Translations under genes and position numbers: made by a program
From: an uncultured Bacteroidales bacterium
Lineage (GTDB): Bacteria; Bacteroidota; Bacteroidia; Bacteroidales; P3
Reading direction: 5' to 3'
Length of the DNA stretch: 52,406 bases
Assembly: GCA_900318835.1 (NCBI GenBank)
Contig: ONLW01000019.1
Span: forward strand, 1-52,406
The notes under the pieces: generated by a model
The model's input: only the letters and a program-made list of their open reading frames with translations
What the model was told of the DNA's origin: nothing
The model's database searches: none
Shown: positions 49,258-52,406 of the stretch, piece after piece
Position numbering within the stretch: the first letter of the stretch is position 1
Layout: each line of letters opens with the position of its first letter

Positions 49258-49315
49258 ACGTTGCTACATCTCGGCAGAGCAAGCTAGCTTGCTCTGCGCT
49301 CGACTTCCGCAACGT
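49258..49315. repeat. Nested palindrome in the leader of the lipoprotein gene at 49350
   Basis: A perfect 24-bp palindrome occupies 49274-49297 (half GCAGAGCAAGCT). Outside it ACGTTGC (49258-49264) pairs with GCAACGT (49309-49315). There is no T-tract. It could extrude as a cruciform, or form an RNA hairpin in the leader. Confidence 0.8.
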
Positions 49316-49349
49316 TTGTTTCAGTGATTAACTTTTAATGATTTAAGAT

Positions 49350-49853
49350 ATGAAGAAAGCAATCTTAACACTCGCCGTGCTGTGCGGCATCGGGTTAATA
49401 GCCGGATGCAAGAACGGCACCTTTGACGAATCTACCACCGATACCGATGAGGAAATAATCAACCAATACAACGCTGATGGCAAAAAGGATGGTTTGTGGC
49501 GGTACAACGAAGGTGATGTGATGATTACAGAAGTACACTACGACAATGGCAACGAGTGCGTGGAACTAAAGATGTTCCTTGATGGGAAACTGTGGTGCCA
49601 TATCAGCGACATCGAAAAGGCTGACACTATGATTGGAGAGAACATGTTCGAATACAGAGCGCATTACAAGGAATTCGAAGACGGCTCCTTCATCATAAAA
49701 GAAGGCAACGGATATTATAACGGATACGAGGGTTTGATACCCGACGGCTTCCTCGGCGTGGGTGATTGGCGTGTCTATGACCCCAAAGACGGCACATACA
49801 AGACAGTAAGTCTCACCGAACCCACATTCGACGAATCAATACGAATCAAATAA
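49350..49853 (+). CDS. Small lipoprotein of unknown function
   Basis: 167 residues. The signal peptide MKKAILTLAVLCGIGLIAGC has a good lipobox (LIAGC), so the protein is lipid-anchored. The mature part has a MORN-like motif (YNADGKKDGLWRYNEGDVM) with following strands (VELKMFLDGKLWCHI, FIIKEGNGYYNGYEG). MORN-type repeats occur in toxin-immunity and surface proteins, but a single motif is not enough to assign a role. It is preceded by copy 3 of the CCGC motif and a large palindrome, and followed by a terminator. Confidence 0.75.
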   Translation: MKKAILTLAVLCGIGLIAGCKNGTFDESTTDTDEEIINQYNADGKKDGLWRYNEGDVMITEVHYDNGNECVELKMFLDGKLWCHISDIEKADTMIGENMFEYRAHYKEFEDGSFIIKEGNGYYNGYEGLIPDGFLGVGDWRVYDPKDGTYKTVSLTEPTFDESIRIK

Positions 49854-49943
49854 TGTTTAACCCTACAAAATGAATCTGGAATTAAGCAATCAGATTTCTG
49901 TCATCACCGTCAGGTGATTAATCGAGTGGAATAACCACAAAAT

Positions 49944-49983
49944 GAAAGCCGAGACCAGTTGCTAGCCTCGGCTTTCGTCGTTT
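49944..49983 (+). terminator. Terminator-like hairpin (GAGACC type) after the lipoprotein gene
   Basis: 10-bp stem GAAAGCCGAG (49944-49953) / CTCGGCTTTC (49967-49976), a 13-nt loop beginning ACC, short T-tract. It lies 90 nt past the stop at 49853. The rest of the 194-nt gap to rubrerythrin shows only a small hairpin near 49910. Confidence 0.7.
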
Positions 49984-50047
49984 ATGTCTGAGGGAAATGG
50001 TTAAAGCAATGCGTCAGCTTTCTTTAAACGTTAACCTTTAACCGTTA

Positions 50048-50755
50048 TCAATAGTTCTGCTTGTTGATTTCGAAGTAGGCTTGGGGGTGGTTGCATACGG
50101 GGCAGACCTCGGGGGCCTTGGTGCCGACCACGATGTGGCCGCAGTTGCGGCATTCCCATACCTTCACCTCGCTCTTGGCGAAGACCTCTTTGGCCTCGAC
50201 GTTGTGGAGCAGGGCGCGGTAGCGCTCCTCGTGGTGCTTCTCGATGGCGGCCACGCCACGGAAACGCTCGGCCAACTCGTGGAAGCCCTCGGCTTCGGCG
50301 GTGCGGGCAAAGCCTTCGTACATATCGGTCCACTCGTAGTTCTCGCCTGCGGCGGCAGCGGCCAGGTTCTCGGCGGTGGTGCCGATGCCGTTCAGCTCCT
50401 TGAACCACAGCTTGGCGTGCTCCTTCTCGTTCTCAGCGGTCTGCAGGAAGAGGGCGGCAATCTGCTCAAAGCCCTCCTTCTTGGCCTTCGAGGCGAAGTA
50501 GGTGTACTTGTTGCGGGCCTCGCTCTCGCCGGCGAAAGCGACGTGCAGGTTCTTCTCGGTCTGCGTGCCGGCGTAGGGATTGGTGGCTTTCGGCTCTTCG
50601 ACAGGTTCGAACTTCTCCTTACCCTGCTTGCAGCGCGGGCATTTCCAGTCGGCCGGCAGCTGCTCGAAAGGTGTTCCCGGTGCAATGCCCTGTGTGGGGT
50701 CGCCCTGTGCCGGGTCGTACTCATACTTGCAAATGGTGCATTTGTACTTCTTCAT
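50048..50755 (-). CDS. Rubrerythrin with rubredoxin domains at both ends
   Basis: 235 residues. An N-terminal rubredoxin domain (CTIC at 6-9, CPRC at 39-42) is joined by a short linker to a diiron erythrin four-helix domain ([44 protein letters not shown]), followed by the usual C-terminal rubredoxin-like domain ([22 protein letters not shown]). Rubrerythrin reduces hydrogen peroxide in the cytoplasm of anaerobes. The extra N-terminal rubredoxin probably supplies electrons directly, so the usual separate rubredoxin may not be needed. No TAnnTTTG box was found upstream. Confidence 0.95.
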   Translation of the reverse strand: MKKYKCTICKYEYDPAQGDPTQGIAPGTPFEQLPADWKCPRCKQGKEKFEPVEEPKATNPYAGTQTEKNLHVAFAGESEARNKYTYFASKAKKEGFEQIAALFLQTAENEKEHAKLWFKELNGIGTTAENLAAAAAGENYEWTDMYEGFARTAEAEGFHELAERFRGVAAIEKHHEERYRALLHNVEAKEVFAKSEVKVWECRNCGHIVVGTKAPEVCPVCNHPQAYFEINKQNY

Positions 50756-50834
50756 TGTTTTAGATTATTATGGATTAATCGTTTGTATAACGCTAATCGT
50801 TTGAATTTATTGTATTCTAAATATTTGTATTTCT

Positions 50835-50877
50835 TCCTAAAAACAGAAAAGCCGAGACCATTGCTGGCCTCGGCTTT
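50835..50877 (-). terminator. Terminator of the interrupted lipoprotein gene (GAGACC type)
   Basis: Stem AAAGCCGAG (50848-50856) / CTCGGCTTT (50869-50877). The A-rich run to its left is a T-tract on the minus strand. The loop begins ACC and it closely resembles the hairpins at 49159 and 49944. Confidence 0.8.
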
Positions 50878-50897
50878 CATCATTTGTTGCAGGATGC

Positions 50898-51572
50898 TTA
50901 CAAGAAGGCTTTGTATAGCTTGGTGAGCTGTTTCTTCATATCCACGCCGTCCAGCGGATTGAACTTGTAGCTGCGGGGAGCGGTGCCGAACCACACCACT
51001 TCACCCGTCTGGGCGCCGAAAATCACCGAAAATAGACCATTGAGATAGGCCTCGGTGTCGTCCGAGATTTCTATGTGGTTATTGATGAGCGCATCCGCAA
51101 TCTTCATAGCCGTTTCAATAGCTTTCTCGAGATTATACTGGCGTGCATTTTTCACATATCCTATGTCGGCAAGCACCATACCGTAGCGGCATCCGCTGCC
51201 CTTCACGGCATCGAGGATGTTGGAGGGGACGGTCATGTTCTTGGCGCCGCTCTTACCGACGTCGGCCAGGTGGCGCATCCAGCGGACTGTGGCGTCCGAT
51301 TTGTCGGCACAGTTGAATTCAAAAGGAATCACCTTCTCGATGGGCAACCCCAGCGTGGGAATAGTTTCCATGAGGATGGCGTTGTTGACCTTCGCCACCG
51401 GTTCGTAATAGACGGTGGCGAAGTCACCGACGGCGTCGGTAAGATAGCTGCAGGGCTGCACAAGAGCCAACGGACGAACCGTAGCGGCGTCCTGCGAATA
51501 GAACTACGAGGTGGCACACGAGGTGAACACCAATGCTGCCAAAATAGTCAGCGGAAAGATTATACGTTTCAT
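50898..51572 (-). pseudogene. Lipoprotein gene interrupted by an in-frame TAG after the lipobox
   Basis: From the ATG at 51570-51572 the frame reads MKRIIFPLTILAALVFTSC-ATS, then TAG (51504-51506), then FYSQDAATVRPLALVQPCSYL and a further ~175 intact residues to a normal stop. The signal peptide and lipobox (FTSC) are perfect and the downstream frame is open (VYYEPVAKVNNAIL, ADIGYVKNARQYNLEKA, FSVIFGAQTGEVVWFGTAP). One substitution (for example TAT/TAC to TAG) would restore a 224-residue lipoprotein. TAG is a normal stop elsewhere here. An internal TTG start at 51470 would give a cytoplasmic form without the signal. It may be a recent pseudogene or a sequence error. I do not recognise the family. 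Confidence 0.8.
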
Positions 51573-51709
51573 GTTATTGTTGTTATTTGTTTTTAATTAA
51601 ATCCAAGTTTCCGAATCCGCGAGGTGAGGAAGAGTGCTTCTCGCGTTTCCACAGTTCTGTATTCCTTATGGTTTTTATTACTTTCATCAGATCAATTGGG
51701 GTTACTTTT

Positions 51710-52321
51710 TCACTCGTCGAATTCGTTACGATTCTTTCTAATCACGATGGAAGCCTCCTTTTGCTTGGGTATGCAGTACAAGGAATACAATGCTTCATTC
51801 TCAGCCTTGAAAGTTTTTCTATCGAACTGTAAAACTGTCTTCGCAGGAGAATAACTAATATTATACTTAGACGATGAGTATTTATCCAAATGGAGTTCTG
51901 TCATTTGTTGCATGATTCGAGAACGTAAATCGGCAATCTTTTCTTCAATACCTGCCTTCTCGAGAAGAAGTCTGTCCAGTTCCTGCTCTAGATTGTCGAA
52001 CCAATCTTTATTGGGAGTCGATACATCATCATCTTTCACCAAAGGTGATTTATTATCATGCTGCACAATTACCTCTCCTTCATTTTTCCCTTCAATCAAG
52101 CAACCAGACAACTGCAGATAGCAACGTTCTTCATCATCCGAATCTTCGGGTTTCCACCAATGCGCAAGCGAAAGTCGGACAAGAGAACCTGGCTCAATTG
52201 TATCTAAAGGTTCTGCCGACCCGACATAGGAAATCGTGTATCCATATCGGTTCGACATATCGGTGTATCGGTACTGCCAACGTCCACGGTCGTTTTTATA
52301 GTTCAACACATTAGTGTCCAC
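51710..52321 (-). CDS. Protein with a phage Gp157-like C-terminal part
   Basis: 203 residues with a GTG start at 52321 (uncertain; an in-frame TAA lies 18 nt upstream, and no ATG is in frame before residue 22). The N-terminal ~90 residues are acidic and unfamiliar. The C-terminal ~100 residues begin with a coiled coil (LEQELDRLLLEKAGIEEKIA, RSRIMQQMTELH) and continue with SSKYNISYSPAKTVLQFDRK, then FKAENEALYSLYCIPKQKEA and SIVIRKN. This layout (coiled coil, then two strands, FD..FK..., and a basic SIVIRK end) is like phage Gp157 and related proteins, known next to recombination genes. The likeness is from memory. The gene is AT-rich compared with the rest of the window. Confidence 0.6.
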   Translation of the reverse strand: MDTNVLNYKNDRGRWQYRYTDMSNRYGYTISYVGSAEPLDTIEPGSLVRLSLAHWWKPEDSDDEERCYLQLSGCLIEGKNEGEVIVQHDNKSPLVKDDDVSTPNKDWFDNLEQELDRLLLEKAGIEEKIADLRSRIMQQMTELHLDKYSSSKYNISYSPAKTVLQFDRKTFKAENEALYSLYCIPKQKEASIVIRKNRNEFDE

Positions 52322-52406
52322 TAAAAATTTAACATATTAAAAGTTTAACAATAATTGTCCATTTGAATTGTTGAGTTCTTTGAAATCGTTGAGTTGATTA
52401 TTGTTG

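Noticed and set aside
47338-49853. Integron gene-cassette array
   Set aside because: Small same-strand genes with shared separators fit, but the separators lack clear RYYYAAC/GTTRRRY ends and no integrase lies in the window. Kept only as an alternative for the leader motif.
51504-51506. TAG reassigned to an amino acid
   Set aside because: TAG ends HU, rnhA and the acyltransferase at normal lengths, so it is an ordinary stop in this genome.

Overview
The window looks like a chromosomal segment of an anaerobic member of the Bacteroidota, most likely order Bacteroidales. The sequence evidence is: promoters of the form TTTG-N19/21-TAnnTTTGC in front of many genes; start codons mostly without Shine-Dalgarno sites in AT-rich leaders; proteins with type IX secretion (T9SS) sorting tails; an S46 dipeptidyl peptidase; paired TonB/carboxypeptidase-regulatory-like proteins; a rubrerythrin; and a B12-dependent ribonucleotide reductase. 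I could not fix the genus. No rRNA, tRNA, CRISPR array or complete insertion sequence was seen.

Layout. 1-5.3 kb: the end of a type B T9SS cargo protein, a DPP7-like S46 peptidase, and an ORF that joins sigma-54 (RpoN) to an M23 peptidase in one frame. 5.3-9.6 kb: ribH-fmt, an HU protein, and gpsA with a glycerol-phosphate acyltransferase. 9.6-14 kb: a leftward group (TPR protein, secG, RecD-like helicase), then rpmH and rlmD. 14-21 kb: two T9SS type A surface proteins flanking apbE and yicC. 21-26.6 kb: a rightward run with overlapping ends (TPR lipoprotein, DUF4292-like lipoprotein, a secreted protein, tadA, a sugar nucleotidyltransferase, a THUMP-like methyltransferase). 26.6-30 kb: the translation cluster rplM-rpsI-rpsB-tsf with structured leaders. 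30-32.5 kb: two proteins sharing both ends but with different middles, plus a dead third copy. 32.7-34.4 kb: RNase HI and prmC. 34.4-40.8 kb: a leftward operon uvrD-cotH-cotH-dtd. 41-43.7 kb: a leftward operon ribD-secreted protein-yigZ. 43.8-47.3 kb: a lipid kinase and nrdJ. 47.5-52.4 kb: small secreted/lipoprotein genes, rubrerythrin, a lipoprotein gene broken by an amber codon, and a phage-Gp157-like gene.

The most unusual signal is short-period repetition at two levels. (1) At least five intergenic gaps carry a related palindromic element whose arms are built from variable numbers of 11-nt units (consensus about GGTARGRGWTG) in inverted orientation around a CTACC-AT-GGTAG centre. (2) Several conserved housekeeping genes (rnhA, prmC, uvrD, ribD) carry frame-preserving inserts in linkers. 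In rnhA and uvrD these are TCNGA-N4 arrays with an exact 9-nt period. In prmC there is a ten-fold YCGRA array with an exact 11-nt period and a separate 9-nt-period block. I do not recognise either as a named repeat family. The other main oddity is the in-frame RpoN-M23 fusion, which would either tether sigma-54 to the membrane or mark a sequence error.
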